The notes beneath the pieces were generated by a model. It ran no database searches. It saw nothing but the letters and a program-made list of their open reading frames with translations, and was not told the DNA's origin. This document shows, piece by piece, positions 26,621-35,358 of a stretch of DNA of 64,000 nucleotides (the stretch's first letter is position 1; every line of letters begins with the position of its first letter). The DNA comes from Massilia sp. PAMC28688 (lineage in GTDB: Bacteria; Pseudomonadota; Gammaproteobacteria; Burkholderiales; Burkholderiaceae_D). The position numbers were made by a program, and so were the translations under genes. The stretch is taken from NCBI RefSeq assembly GCF_019443445.1, contig NZ_CP080378.1, positions 5,084,001-5,148,000 of the forward strand, written 5' to 3'.

Positions 26621-28285
26621 ATGTTCCTCCAGTTCGCTTTGCGCCCGTCGATCGGCCTGACCCTGCTTGCCACCCTCGCCGCCTGCGGTGGCGCGACGGA
26701 CAGCAGCGCCCCTGCCGCCCAGCCCAGCCGGCAGCTGGCCATGACCACGGCCGCTACCGGCTTTGGCGTGACTGCTTCCAGCGGCTACCTGACCGTGGAC
26801 AGTGGCGCGGGACTGGTCTTCAAGGTACGCCAGGCAGGCGGCGACATCACGTCCATCCGGTTTAAGGGCGGGCCCGAGCTGCAGGTGCCAAACAGGTTTT
26901 CGCATATCAGTTCCGGCATTGGCGCCACCACGGCGTACGCGGTGTCGGGCGGCGTGATCAAGATCACCCTGACCACGTCGAGCGTGAAGCACTACCTCCT
27001 GGTGCGCCAGAACGAGAACAACATCTACATGGCCACCCATATCACGGCTGAGCCGACCGTTGGCGAGCTGCGCTGGATCACGCGGCTCGATGCCAGTGTG
27101 CTCAACAACGTCCCGCTGGAATCGAATACCAGAGGCAATACCGGCGCGATTGAAAGCGCGGATGTGGTGGGCATGGCCAATGGCCACACCCGCTCCAAGT
27201 ACTACGGCAACCAGCGCGCGATCGACCTGTCGGTGCGCGGCGTGACCGGCGCCGGCGTCGGCGTGTTCATGGCATACGGCAATCGTGAGAGCAGTTCAGG
27301 TGGCCCGTTCTTCCGCGATATCCAGAACCAGAGCGGCGCCAATACCGAACTGTACAACTACATGAACTCGGGCCACGCCCAGACCGAGGACAACCGCATG
27401 GGCCTGCACGGCCCGTATGCCCTGCTGTTCAATGATGGCAGCGCCACGCCCCCGGTGCCGGACATGGCCTGGATGGGCGCCCACGGCCTGACCGGCTGGG
27501 TGGGCAGCGCGGGCCGCGGCAAGGTGATCGTCAATGGTCTTGCCGGCCGCGACCCGGCCTACAGCTACACCGTCGGCTTTGCCAATGGCACTGCCCAATA
27601 CTGGGTCCGCCCCACCCTGTCGAACGGCGCCTTCGGGTCGTACAACATGAAAGCCGGCCCCTACAAGATGACGGTGTATAAGGGCGAGCTGGAGGTCTAC
27701 ACTGAAACGGTGAACGTGCCGGCCGGCGGCTACACCACGCTCAACACGCGCACCATTGACGACGATCCGGCGGCGGACCCGGCACTGTGGCGCATCGGCC
27801 GCTGGGACGGCACGCCCAACGAATTCAGGAATGGCCAGACCTTCGTCCTGCGCCATCCGTCGGACAGCCGCAACCTGGGCTGGGGTCCCGTGAGCTGGGC
27901 CATGGGCAGCGCCACCAACGCATTCCCGGCGGCCCAGTGGAAGAGCGGCGTGAACAATCCAACGCGCGTGACCTTCAACCTCATGGCCGACCAGGTACGC
28001 AACCGCACCATCCGGATCGGCATCACGACGGCGTTTGCCGGCGGGCGCCCGGCCATCCAGGTCAACAACTGGTCGTCGCCGCTGCCACCGCCGTCGATCC
28101 AGCCGAATTCGCGTGGCCTGACCATTGGCACCTATCGCGGCAACAACGCGCGCTTTACGTTTGCCGTGCCGGCCAGCGCGTTACGGGCAGGCAGCAATAC
28201 CATGACCATCAACGTGGTGTCGGGCTCCAGTGGCACCACCTTTCTGAGTCCGGGGTTCAGCTATGATGCGGTGGACATGCTCTGA
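26621..28285 (+). CDS. Rhamnogalacturonan lyase, polysaccharide lyase family 4, lipoprotein
   Basis: 554 residues. The N-terminus MFLQFALRPSIGLTLLATLA is followed directly by ACGG, a lipoprotein signal with the lipid-modified Cys at residue 22. The rest has the three-domain PL4 layout. A large N-terminal beta-sandwich (about 45-300) includes YYGNQRAIDLSVRGV and GRESSSGGPFFRDIQNQ-like elements close to SSSGGPFFRDIQNQ. A small fibronectin-like domain (about 310-375) and a C-terminal jelly-roll begin at WRIGRWDGTPNEFRN, a signature of PL4 enzymes. It cleaves the alternating rhamnose-galacturonate backbone by beta-elimination. Expected location is the outer membrane or cell surface. It is followed by a pectate lyase gene in the same direction. 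Confidence 0.9.
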   Translation: MFLQFALRPSIGLTLLATLAACGGATDSSAPAAQPSRQLAMTTAATGFGVTASSGYLTVDSGAGLVFKVRQAGGDITSIRFKGGPELQVPNRFSHISSGIGATTAYAVSGGVIKITLTTSSVKHYLLVRQNENNIYMATHITAEPTVGELRWITRLDASVLNNVPLESNTRGNTGAIESADVVGMANGHTRSKYYGNQRAIDLSVRGVTGAGVGVFMAYGNRESSSGGPFFRDIQNQSGANTELYNYMNSGHAQTEDNRMGLHGPYALLFNDGSATPPVPDMAWMGAHGLTGWVGSAGRGKVIVNGLAGRDPAYSYTVGFANGTAQYWVRPTLSNGAFGSYNMKAGPYKMTVYKGELEVYTETVNVPAGGYTTLNTRTIDDDPAADPALWRIGRWDGTPNEFRNGQTFVLRHPSDSRNLGWGPVSWAMGSATNAFPAAQWKSGVNNPTRVTFNLMADQVRNRTIRIGITTAFAGGRPAIQVNNWSSPLPPPSIQPNSRGLTIGTYRGNNARFTFAVPASALRAGSNTMTINVVSGSSGTTFLSPGFSYDAVDML

Positions 28286-28413
28286 GGGATAGGGCTTGCG
28301 TGAGATATCGAAGATAGTATCAATGACGCGAAAAAAGTGATCGCAGCCGGGCGATTTTTCGCTGCGCGGATTCCGTACACTTATGCCTTTTCATCAATAT
28401 AGGCAAAAAAGAC

Positions 28414-29886
28414 ATGCGCATCCATCCCCTTCTGCTGGCCACCCTTGCCCTGGCGGCGCCCGGCGTCCACGCTGCCGACTGGCCGGCCGGTTACTCCAAA
28501 TGTGCGGACGAGGGCGAAAGCTGCAAGGCGGGCGCTGTCGCGCGTAGCGTGTCGTTCGGCATCAAGGATCGCTGGGTGGTCAAGACGCTGAGCGGCACCA
28601 TCGCCTGCACCAGGGCCACCTTCGGCAGCGATCCTTATCCCGGCGTGGTCAAGAAATGTGCTGTTGGCCCCCTGAGCGGGACCACGCCGACGCCCACGCC
28701 CACGCCCACGCCAACCCCAACCCCAACGCCAACGCCAACTCCGACACCGACACCGACGCCGACACCGACACCGACGCCGACGCCTGTCGATCCGCTCGTG
28801 CAGGCGGCGCCGAACACCGGCTGGGCCAGTTATGCGGGCGGCACCCGCGGTGGCGCGGCGGCGGCCACGCGCGCCGTGTACCTGGTCAGCTCACCGTCGC
28901 AGCTGCTCGCGGCCTTCAAGAGCCAGCCCGGGGTGCCTACCATCGTCAAGGTCAATGGCATGATCGACATGACGGCGCCTGACAATGGGGGACCGTTCAC
29001 CAGCGTGTCTGACCAGGGCCGGCGCAGCCTGGTGTCGCTGCCATCGAATACCACCTTGATTGGCGTGGGCAGCAATGCAGGCCTGGTCAACGCCCAGGTC
29101 ATGGTGAAACGGGTGGACAACGTCGTGATCCGCAACCTCAAGATCATTGCTCCGTGCGATATCGCGCCGGAGTGGGACCCGGACGACGGCAGCGGCAACT
29201 GGAACGCCCGCTACGATGGCGTCAGCATCGATGGTGCCACCCATGTCTGGGTGGACCACAACACCTTTACCGATGCGCCCCTCACCGACGACAAGCTGGC
29301 CATCGAGAACGGCAAGCGCAAGCAGTGCCACGACGGCACGCTCGACATCAAGAATGGCGCGAATTACGTGACGGTGTCGGACAACGTATTCCAGCTGCAC
29401 GACAAGAACATTCTGGTGGGCGCCTCCGACACTGCCACCGGCGATGATGGCCGTCTGAAGGTCACCTTCCACGGCAACCACTACCAGAACGTGTCGTCAC
29501 GCTCGCCGCGCGTACGCTTCGGCCAGGTGCACGTGTATAACAATTATTTTGAAGGACAGCGCGACAGCGGCGTGTACCGCCACCAGTTCAGCATCGGCGT
29601 GGGTTTCAAGGCAAAGATCATCTCGCAGAACAACGTGTTTGATATTGGCGGCGCGGGCGACTGCGGCGCCGTGGTGCGCAATCCCGGCAGCGCCAGCCGC
29701 ATTGGCGCCATGCGCGACAGCGGCTCCCTGCTCAACGGGCGGGCGCTGGGCTTGAATGGCCCCAGCTGCAGGTTCAGCGAGAACGTCGGCTGGAGCGTAC
29801 CCTACGCGCCGCAGGTGCTCACCAGCGACAAGGTGCGCGAAGCAGTACTGCGCAGTGCCGGCGCGGGCAAGCTGACCGTTCGCTGA
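28414..29886 (+). CDS. Pectate lyase, polysaccharide lyase family 1, with Thr-Pro linker
   Basis: 490 residues. Signal peptide MRIHPLLLATLALAAPGVHA; then a module of about 65 residues (DWPAGYSKCADEGESCKAGA to PGVVKKCAVGP, four Cys) seen ahead of many secreted polysaccharide enzymes and probably substrate-binding. A linker of about 18 Thr-Pro repeats spans residues 91-126. Residues 130-490 are the PL1 parallel beta-helix, with NTTLIGVGSNAGL, VVIRNLKII, the Ca-binding VWVDHNTFTD and RSPRVRFGQVHVYNNYF, where the conserved Arg of the RSPRVR block is the expected catalytic base. It cleaves polygalacturonate with Ca2+. Secretion by the type II pathway would fit; no such genes are nearby. Confidence 0.93.
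   Translation: MRIHPLLLATLALAAPGVHAADWPAGYSKCADEGESCKAGAVARSVSFGIKDRWVVKTLSGTIACTRATFGSDPYPGVVKKCAVGPLSGTTPTPTPTPTPTPTPTPTPTPTPTPTPTPTPTPTPVDPLVQAAPNTGWASYAGGTRGGAAAATRAVYLVSSPSQLLAAFKSQPGVPTIVKVNGMIDMTAPDNGGPFTSVSDQGRRSLVSLPSNTTLIGVGSNAGLVNAQVMVKRVDNVVIRNLKIIAPCDIAPEWDPDDGSGNWNARYDGVSIDGATHVWVDHNTFTDAPLTDDKLAIENGKRKQCHDGTLDIKNGANYVTVSDNVFQLHDKNILVGASDTATGDDGRLKVTFHGNHYQNVSSRSPRVRFGQVHVYNNYFEGQRDSGVYRHQFSIGVGFKAKIISQNNVFDIGGAGDCGAVVRNPGSASRIGAMRDSGSLLNGRALGLNGPSCRFSENVGWSVPYAPQVLTSDKVREAVLRSAGAGKLTVR
28684..28791 (+). repeat. Hexanucleotide repeat tract encoding (Thr-Pro) linker
   Basis: About 18 copies of ACN-CCN hexamers, with runs of ACGCCC, ACGCCA/AACCCC and ACACCG variants. The third-base variation comes in blocks, which suggests recent slippage or unequal exchange. 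It encodes a flexible extended linker between the two domains of the pectate lyase, and its length may vary between strains. Confidence 0.9.
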
Positions 29887-29894
29887 CAGAGCGC

Positions 29895-30899
29895 CTATTG
29901 ACCCGGCGCGCCGAAGTCCGGCGTGCCGTCCGCCCGCCATGTCACCGCGCGGGCGCGCGTGTGGCGGTTGGGGTCAAGCAGCGCCTCACCCTTGATGTCG
30001 CGGTAGTTGCGTGCGTGGTACAGCATGATGTCCGTCTTGCCGTCCGGCGTAGTGGTAAAGGCATTGTGGCCCGGGCCAAACTTGCTGGCCGCTGGATTGG
30101 ATTTGAATACCGGCAGCGGCGACTTTTTCCATACAGCGGCATCGAGCAAGTTGGCGCCGGCCGGTGCGCTCAGCAGCCCCAGACAGTAATTGGCATCGGT
30201 GGCACTTGCCGAATAGGTCATGAACACACGGCCATGACGGATGATGACTGCCGGCGCTTCGTTGACTTTGTGTCCCGTCGTTTCCCATTTGTATTCGGGG
30301 CGCGACAGCAAGGTCGCCTTGCCGTCCAGCTTTAGCGGGCCGGCCATTTTCGCGATGTAGATGTTGGTAGCGTGCTCCTTGCTGCCGGCGGCGCGCTGGG
30401 TCCAGGCCAGGTAACGTACACCCGCATGGGTGAAAGTGGTGGCGTCCAGCGCAAAAATTTCCCAGCCAGTCTTGAGCTGGCCGCGCTCGATCCACTTGCC
30501 GGTCAATGGATTGGCTGCGCTGTTTTCAAGCACGTAAAGCCGCACGTCGAAAGGGGCATCCGAACGGCCGGCGGTGAAGTAGATATACCATTTCCCATCA
30601 ATATGATGAAGCTCGGGCGCCCAGATGTTGCGGCTCATCTCGCCGCGGGCATGCGCGCGCCAGATGACCTGTGCGTTCGCCTTCGACAGCGTATCGATGG
30701 TTTTCGCGCGCCGCAGTTCGATGCGGTCGTACTCCGGGACCGTGGCCACAAAGTAGTAGTAGCCGTCGCTGTGCAGCGTCGCGTGGGGATCGGCACGCTG
30801 GCTCAGCACGGCCGTGTCGGAAAAGGGTGGCGCCGCCTGGGCCATGGGAGTGAGCAGTGCCAGCAATGCAGGCAAGGCAAAACGCAGTGAAGGATTCAT
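29895..30899 (-). CDS. Glycoside hydrolase family 43 protein (arabinan/xylan-type), secreted
   Basis: About 334 residues from the ATG at 30899. Signal peptide MNPSLRFALPALLALLTPMA, cleavage near AQA-APPF. The five-bladed propeller of GH43 is indicated by RADPHATLHSDGYYYFVATV (catalytic base Asp), RNIWAPELHHIDGKWYIYF (the pK-modulating region) and KVNEAPAVIIRHGRVFMTYS (general acid Glu). The GPGHNAF segment fits the conserved metal/His site. The family covers arabinanases, arabinofuranosidases and xylosidases; neighbouring pectin lyases favour arabinan side chains. It converges on the pectate lyase gene with 8 bases between stop codons, so it is separately expressed. Confidence 0.9.
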   Translation of the reverse strand: MNPSLRFALPALLALLTPMAQAAPPFSDTAVLSQRADPHATLHSDGYYYFVATVPEYDRIELRRAKTIDTLSKANAQVIWRAHARGEMSRNIWAPELHHIDGKWYIYFTAGRSDAPFDVRLYVLENSAANPLTGKWIERGQLKTGWEIFALDATTFTHAGVRYLAWTQRAAGSKEHATNIYIAKMAGPLKLDGKATLLSRPEYKWETTGHKVNEAPAVIIRHGRVFMTYSASATDANYCLGLLSAPAGANLLDAAVWKKSPLPVFKSNPAASKFGPGHNAFTTTPDGKTDIMLYHARNYRDIKGEALLDPNRHTRARAVTWRADGTPDFGAPGQ

Positions 30900-31118
30900 C
30901 GTGAAAGTCGTCACCGACCGGTAGCTTGACATGCTCCGAGTATAGGCAGTCCCATCACCTTGAACTAATCAATAAGAATGAGGAAGTGATATCGCTTTTG
31001 GCATCAGGCCAGCGCCCCGAGCTATCCGTGCGACAATTGATTTAAGTATTTGCTATCTTATATTTTGAACAGCAAGCCGCCCGGCCAGCGCCTCAATCGT
31101 CAAGGAACAGGACCAGCA

Positions 31119-31376
31119 ATGCCCCTCAAGCGAAAAATGGAGATGCGTACCGATGCGATCACGGCCCGCCACATCGCCCAGGCCTTGAAAACGCAAGCCG
31201 AGTTCGGTTACGAACATGCCCGCGTGCAACTCGAAGCGCTCGGCGTCGATACCCAGCTGGCCATGGCCCTGCTGGCGCACCAGCGCGACCGCCGCGCGCC
31301 GGGGTCCGGGTCGTCGTCGGCCTCGTCGTCCGCCTCGTCGTCCGCTTCCTCGTCCGCTTCCTCGTCCGGATCCTGA
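31119..31376 (+). CDS. Small hypothetical protein with Ser-rich repeat tail
   Basis: About 85 residues from the ATG at 31119 (AGGA 7-8 bases upstream). Residues 1-60 form a helical domain (MPLKRKMEMRTDAITARHIA, ALKTQAEFGYEHARVQLEAL) of no known family. The last 22 residues are Ser/Ala repeats (GSSSASSSASSSASSS). The tail is encoded by 12-base repeats and is followed by an intrinsic terminator, which supports a real transcript. The function is unknown. Confidence 0.55.
   Translation: MPLKRKMEMRTDAITARHIAQALKTQAEFGYEHARVQLEALGVDTQLAMALLAHQRDRRAPGSGSSSASSSASSSASSSASSSGS
31309..31368 (+). repeat. 12-base tandem repeat encoding SSSA units
   Basis: Four to five imperfect copies of TCGTCGTCGGCC / TCGTCGTCCGCC / TCCTCGTCCGCT encode the Ser-Ser-Ser-Ala tail of the small protein. 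Copy number may vary by slippage. Confidence 0.75.
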
Positions 31377-31386
31377 CCCCGTCCCG

Positions 31387-31411
31387 GGCACGGCGCAAGT
31401 GCCGTGCCTTT
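31387..31411 (+). terminator. Terminator of the small Ser-tail protein gene
   Basis: GGCACGGC and GCCGTGCC form a perfect 8-base stem around a GCAAGT loop, followed by TTTG, 10 bases after the stop codon. The downstream bases contain three short TGCCTTTG copies of unknown meaning. Confidence 0.55.
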
Positions 31412-31455
31412 GCGTGTGCCCCTGCCTTTGCGCTTGCCCATGCCTTTGTGTTGCC

Positions 31456-32301
31456 TTAGTGCGGTCGCCACACGCAGCTCTGGCGCCCGAAAGTGCCGTA
31501 GCTGTGGCGGTACAAGCCGTCCGCATCCTTGTCGCGCGCCGCCTGGCATTCTTCGCTGAGGGCAAAGCCCTCTTCCGGCGGCAGGAATTCGACCAGCGTA
31601 TCGTTGGGCCAGGACAGGTCGCCAAACGGTGGCTCCCAGCGCGTGCGCTGCGCCACGTAGCGGCTCTTTTCGCCTTCGCTGGCCAGCATTTCCCGGCGTT
31701 GGCCTGCCACCAGCCGCACCCGCATGCCCGGCTGCGGGAGCGCCAGCGTGATGAAGGCGCTGGCATCGCAATTGCCGCGCGCCATGGTCGTCAGCTTGGT
31801 CATGACCGAGGCTGCTGCCTTTTCCAGCGCCCACTGCATGCGGCAGAACAGGCGCAGGTCGCCCAGGCGCAAGGTGCCCTCCGGCAGGCCCGGACTGCGC
31901 ACCACGGGCAGCCAGTAGATTTGTCCACGCCGCATGTCGCTGGTCACCAGGGCCTTGTCGCGCAGGGCTTCTTCGCTGTGGGGCAAGGAAAATCGCCCCT
32001 CTTCATCGTAGGGCACGGCAATGGTGGTGTTGTCGCCCTCGATGCGCACCCGCATCCCATCGAGCTTGCCCGAGCGCGTTTTGATCTGGAACAGCAGGGG
32101 CGCCTCGGGCGCCAGGTCGCGGTATTGCTCATGGACCTTGCGTGCTTCCACAAAGCTGGCATAGGGCATGGTTTCGGGATGCCGGAGATGGCGGATGACG
32201 ACCGTGTTGGGCGCGTCGGCCGCTGCTGCCTGGAAAGGCTTGGCCGCCACCGGCGCGTGCATGCCGAGCGCGGCAAGGAGAGAGAAAAAAATGATCTTCA
32301 T
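31456..32301 (-). CDS. Exported hypothetical protein, 281 residues
   Basis: I do not recognise a family. Signal peptide MKIIFFSLLAALGMHAPVAA is followed by a soluble domain. The first third contains LLFQIKTRSGKLDGMRVRIE and IAVPYDEEGRFSLP, which reads like a small beta-sandwich. A Cys in RLFCRMQ, one in GNCDASAF, one in EECQAA and one in QSCVWRPH may pair. The protein is probably periplasmic. It is divergent from the small membrane protein at 32423, and the 121 bases between them must hold both promoters. Confidence 0.7.
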   Translation of the reverse strand: MKIIFFSLLAALGMHAPVAAKPFQAAAADAPNTVVIRHLRHPETMPYASFVEARKVHEQYRDLAPEAPLLFQIKTRSGKLDGMRVRIEGDNTTIAVPYDEEGRFSLPHSEEALRDKALVTSDMRRGQIYWLPVVRSPGLPEGTLRLGDLRLFCRMQWALEKAAASVMTKLTTMARGNCDASAFITLALPQPGMRVRLVAGQRREMLASEGEKSRYVAQRTRWEPPFGDLSWPNDTLVEFLPPEEGFALSEECQAARDKDADGLYRHSYGTFGRQSCVWRPH

Positions 32302-32422
32302 GAAAGTGAATTTTTCGCTGCAATTACATTAAAATCAATCGCTTTTACGCACCGCCGCCAACTACACCTGGCGGCGCCGCAATCATGGGCGCCAGCGCGG
32401 CCGCCATCCTGGAGTTGCGTCA

Positions 32423-32824
32423 ATGAATGAAGTGTCACTGTTTCGCCTGTATGCGCTGCGCCTGGTTTACCTGCTCGTCGCCATTGGCCTTGCCTCCAAG
32501 CTCGTGCCCGAGCTGACCCAGCGTGACCAGCCCTGGGAACTGATGCAGGGCGTGGTGACCTGCATGCTGACCGCCTTCGGCCTGCTGTGCGTGGCCGGCG
32601 TACGCTATCCCCTGGCCATGCTGCCCGTGCTGCTGTGGGAAGTACTGTGGAAAACACTCTGGATGCTGCTGGTGCCGCTGCCGCAGTACCTGGCGGGGAA
32701 AGTCGATCCCACTGTCTACCCCACCCTGTTTGCCTGTTCCCTGGTCATCTTCATCTATGCTGCCATCCCCTGGCCTTACGTCTACCGCAAGTACCTCAGG
32801 GGCAGCGGCGAACGCTGGCGCTGA
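32423..32824 (+). CDS. Small integral membrane protein, 133 residues
   Basis: Starts MNEVSLFRLYALRLVYLLVA behind GGAG with 8-base spacing. Four hydrophobic segments are apparent (about residues 8-28, 42-62, 65-88 and 98-118), with a short charged C-terminus (YRKYLRGSGERWR). The family is not recognised. It converges on the decarboxylase gene of the biosynthetic cluster with only 6 bases between stop codons and marks the cluster's left edge. Confidence 0.7.
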   Translation: MNEVSLFRLYALRLVYLLVAIGLASKLVPELTQRDQPWELMQGVVTCMLTAFGLLCVAGVRYPLAMLPVLLWEVLWKTLWMLLVPLPQYLAGKVDPTVYPTLFACSLVIFIYAAIPWPYVYRKYLRGSGERWR

Positions 32825-32830
32825 GGGCGT

Positions 32831-34318
32831 TCAGGCCGCGCGTTCCATCGGGTCCCGCGCCAGGGCCGATGCGCCGGCCAGGCGGCGCCCCGTCTCCAGT
32901 ACCGCGCGCAGCACAATGTCGATATCCTGCTCGCTGGTGCGGTGATTGACAAAGGCGCAGCGGATCGCAATGTGGCCATTGACGCGCGTGGTGGAAGGCA
33001 CGGCCACGCCCGACTCCTGCAGCGCCACCACGATATCGGTATTGAGCCGGTCCATGTGCTCGCGCGCCAGGAAGCGGAAGCAGACGATGTTGAGCGACAC
33101 CGGGCTCAGAAGTTCCAGCTCCGCTTCCCCCACCACCCGCGCTGCCAGTTGCTGGGCCAGCGCGCAGCAATGGTCCACCACCCGGCCCAGGTGGTCGGCG
33201 CCATAGGTCTTGAGCGACATCCACACTTTCAGGGCGCGGAAGCCGCGCGACAGGTCGGGGCCGAAATCGGTCGGCCACGGGTGTCCGGCGGCCAGGCCGC
33301 GCGTTTCGCGCGCCAGGTAATTGGGATTGCTGGCAAAGGTGGCGCGGTGCAGCTCGGCGTCGCGCACCAGCACGCAGCCCACGTCGTAGGGCACCTGGGC
33401 CCATTTGTGGAAGTCGAAAGCCACCGAATCGGCTTCGCTGATACCGTGCAGTTTATGGCGCTGGCGCTGCGACAGCATGGCCGTCGCTCCCAGCGCCGCA
33501 TCGACATGGAACCACAGTTTCTGGGCGCGGCACAGGGCGGCAATGCCTGCCAGGTCGTCAATGGCGCCCGTATCGACCGTGCCTGCGGTGCCAATGACCA
33601 TGAAGGGCACGCCGCCGTCGGCGCGGTCGCGCTCGATGGTCTCGGCCAGCAGGGCCAGGTCCATGCCGTGCCGTTCGTCGGTGGGAATCAGGCGCAGTGC
33701 ATCGGTGCCCAGCCCGGCCATGTCGATGGCGCGCGCAATGCAGTTGTGGGCGGCCGGCGAGGTGTAGGCCAGCAGGCGGCGCCCGCCAAGGCCTTCACGC
33801 CGCACTTCGGCGCCCAGCATGCCGGTGCGTGCCACCAGCACCCCGATCATATTGGCCATCGAGGCGCCCGTCACCAGCAAGCCGCCGCTGTCTTCGGGAA
33901 AGCCCATCATTTGCGTGGCCCAGCGGATCACCTGGCGCTCGACTTCGATCGGGGCCTGGTCGCGCCCGCCCAGGTTGCCGTTGAGCGTAGCCGCCAGCAT
34001 TTCGGCCAGCATGCCCACCGGCGTGCCGCCGCCCTGCACCCAGCCCAGGAAGCGTGGGTGGATATTGCCTGCAATGTAGGGCTGCACCAGCTGCTGGAAT
34101 TCTTCATACACGCTCGCCAGCGAATTCGGTTCCAGCGGCAGCGGCCCCTTGAGCCTGGCGCGGGCCTCATCCGGCATTTGCTGCCACACTGGGCGAGACC
34201 GGACCCCGGCCATGAAATCGATCATGTCGTCGAGCATGCCATGGGCGCTCTGGCGGAACTGGTCCCAGTCCTGCGGGTCCAGCGTGGAGGGAGTGAGGGG
34301 TTCGATGGCTTCGCTCAT
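32831..34318 (-). CDS. PLP-dependent group II decarboxylase of the biosynthetic cluster
   Basis: 495 residues from the ATG at 34318. Fold type I decarboxylase (aromatic-amino-acid/glutamate decarboxylase superfamily). Visible signatures are PRFLGWVQGGGTPVG (residues 75-89), GLLVTGASMANMIGVL (phosphate cradle), GTAGTVDTGAIDDL, WFHVDAALGA (Asp pairing with the pyridine nitrogen) and the FDFHKWAQ block whose Lys binds PLP. It would remove CO2 from an amino acid to give an amine. In the cluster this could supply an amine building block or starter, or an amine that intercepts the acyl chain. The substrate is not predictable here. It is the last gene of the minus-strand series, 46 bases after the acyltransferase. 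Confidence 0.9.
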   Translation of the reverse strand: MSEAIEPLTPSTLDPQDWDQFRQSAHGMLDDMIDFMAGVRSRPVWQQMPDEARARLKGPLPLEPNSLASVYEEFQQLVQPYIAGNIHPRFLGWVQGGGTPVGMLAEMLAATLNGNLGGRDQAPIEVERQVIRWATQMMGFPEDSGGLLVTGASMANMIGVLVARTGMLGAEVRREGLGGRRLLAYTSPAAHNCIARAIDMAGLGTDALRLIPTDERHGMDLALLAETIERDRADGGVPFMVIGTAGTVDTGAIDDLAGIAALCRAQKLWFHVDAALGATAMLSQRQRHKLHGISEADSVAFDFHKWAQVPYDVGCVLVRDAELHRATFASNPNYLARETRGLAAGHPWPTDFGPDLSRGFRALKVWMSLKTYGADHLGRVVDHCCALAQQLAARVVGEAELELLSPVSLNIVCFRFLAREHMDRLNTDIVVALQESGVAVPSTTRVNGHIAIRCAFVNHRTSEQDIDIVLRAVLETGRRLAGASALARDPMERAA

Positions 34319-34364
34319 GACAGTTCCAGACGGGTGAAGGGTAAAAGGGGCGCATGCCGCGCCG

Positions 34365-35306
34365 TCAACAGACGGCCATGAGCCGGTCGAAATTGGCGGT
34401 GTCGCGCCCATATGGCGTGAGGATTGTATGACAAGTCGACGCCGAGCCCGGCGCCAGCAGATATTTCAGGAACACGGCCAGCGTGCCGGCCGGCCCCACG
34501 TCCAGGTAGCGGTAGTGGCCCGCGCGTTCCAGCGCGGCGATCGCGTCGGGAAAGCGGATAGGCTGGCGCGTCACGTCCCAGAAGTAGCCGGGAGGCAGTT
34601 CCGTCAGCAGACGTGCCTGCTCGCAGCACATGATCGGCAACCTGGCACGCCCGGCCCGGATGCCCTCGGTGCGCACCTCGAAGCTGGCGCGTGCGTTGTC
34701 GATCCCGTCGGAATGAAATGCAAACGATACCGGGATGCGCTGGTGGGCGATATCGCGCGCGCGCAATTCAGCCTCGATCTGCAGGCACTGGGCGGCCGGC
34801 GCGCTGACCACGAAATGCGATGCAAAATTGACACCGCCGCAGCTGGCATGCAGGCGCAGGAAGTCTTCCTGCATCAGCTGCGGATCGTCAAGGATGGCGA
34901 TCATGCCGCCCGGCGCGCTGCACTGCTCGAGCGAGCGGGCATGGGCCACCGCCAGGGCCAGCGCTTCACTTACCGGCAGCGCGCCTGCCACCGCCGCTGC
35001 CGTGTACGAACCCAGGCTCGCGCCGAGCACCACGTCCGGCTCGATCCCCGCCTCGATCAGGGTCCGCGCCAGCGCATATTCCACCATGATGATGGCCGGG
35101 TGCGACAGCAGGGTGCGGTCAAAGGCGCTGCCCATCTGGTTGCCGGGCGCGTACAGCGTAGCCAGCACCGAATGCCCGCACAGGGCGTGCACGCAGGTGT
35201 CGAGCTGCTCCATGTGGCGCCGGAACACGGGCTGCTGATCAAACAGTGCCTTGCCCATCTGATAATATTGCGACCCCTGGCCGGAAAACATGAATACGGT
35301 CTTCAT
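34365..35306 (-). CDS. Stand-alone malonyl-CoA:ACP acyltransferase (trans-AT)
   Basis: About 313 residues, FabD-like. MKTVFMFSGQGSQYYQMG is the canonical first strand. The nucleophile motif is GASLGSYTAAAVAGAL (Ser around residue 93) and the catalytic His lies in FAFHSDGID (around 200). The PKS in this cluster has no AT domain between KS and the next domain, so this enzyme would load malonyl units onto its ACPs in trans. GASLG instead of GHSLG is common among trans-ATs. A GTG nine bases upstream (35315) is an alternative start. It lies between the second NRPS and the decarboxylase on the same strand. A few clusters use a second AT-like protein as an acyl hydrolase, so hydrolytic editing is a lesser possibility. 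Confidence 0.88.
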   Translation of the reverse strand: MKTVFMFSGQGSQYYQMGKALFDQQPVFRRHMEQLDTCVHALCGHSVLATLYAPGNQMGSAFDRTLLSHPAIIMVEYALARTLIEAGIEPDVVLGASLGSYTAAAVAGALPVSEALALAVAHARSLEQCSAPGGMIAILDDPQLMQEDFLRLHASCGGVNFASHFVVSAPAAQCLQIEAELRARDIAHQRIPVSFAFHSDGIDNARASFEVRTEGIRAGRARLPIMCCEQARLLTELPPGYFWDVTRQPIRFPDAIAALERAGHYRYLDVGPAGTLAVFLKYLLAPGSASTCHTILTPYGRDTANFDRLMAVC

Positions 35307-35358
35307 TGCGCTCACGATAGCACGACTCTCCGGACAGGTTCAGGCAGTTGGCGCCCGC

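Noticed and set aside
28684..28791. Repeat array as CRISPR
   Set aside because: The units are 6 bases, contiguous and in frame, with no spacers; they encode Thr-Pro.
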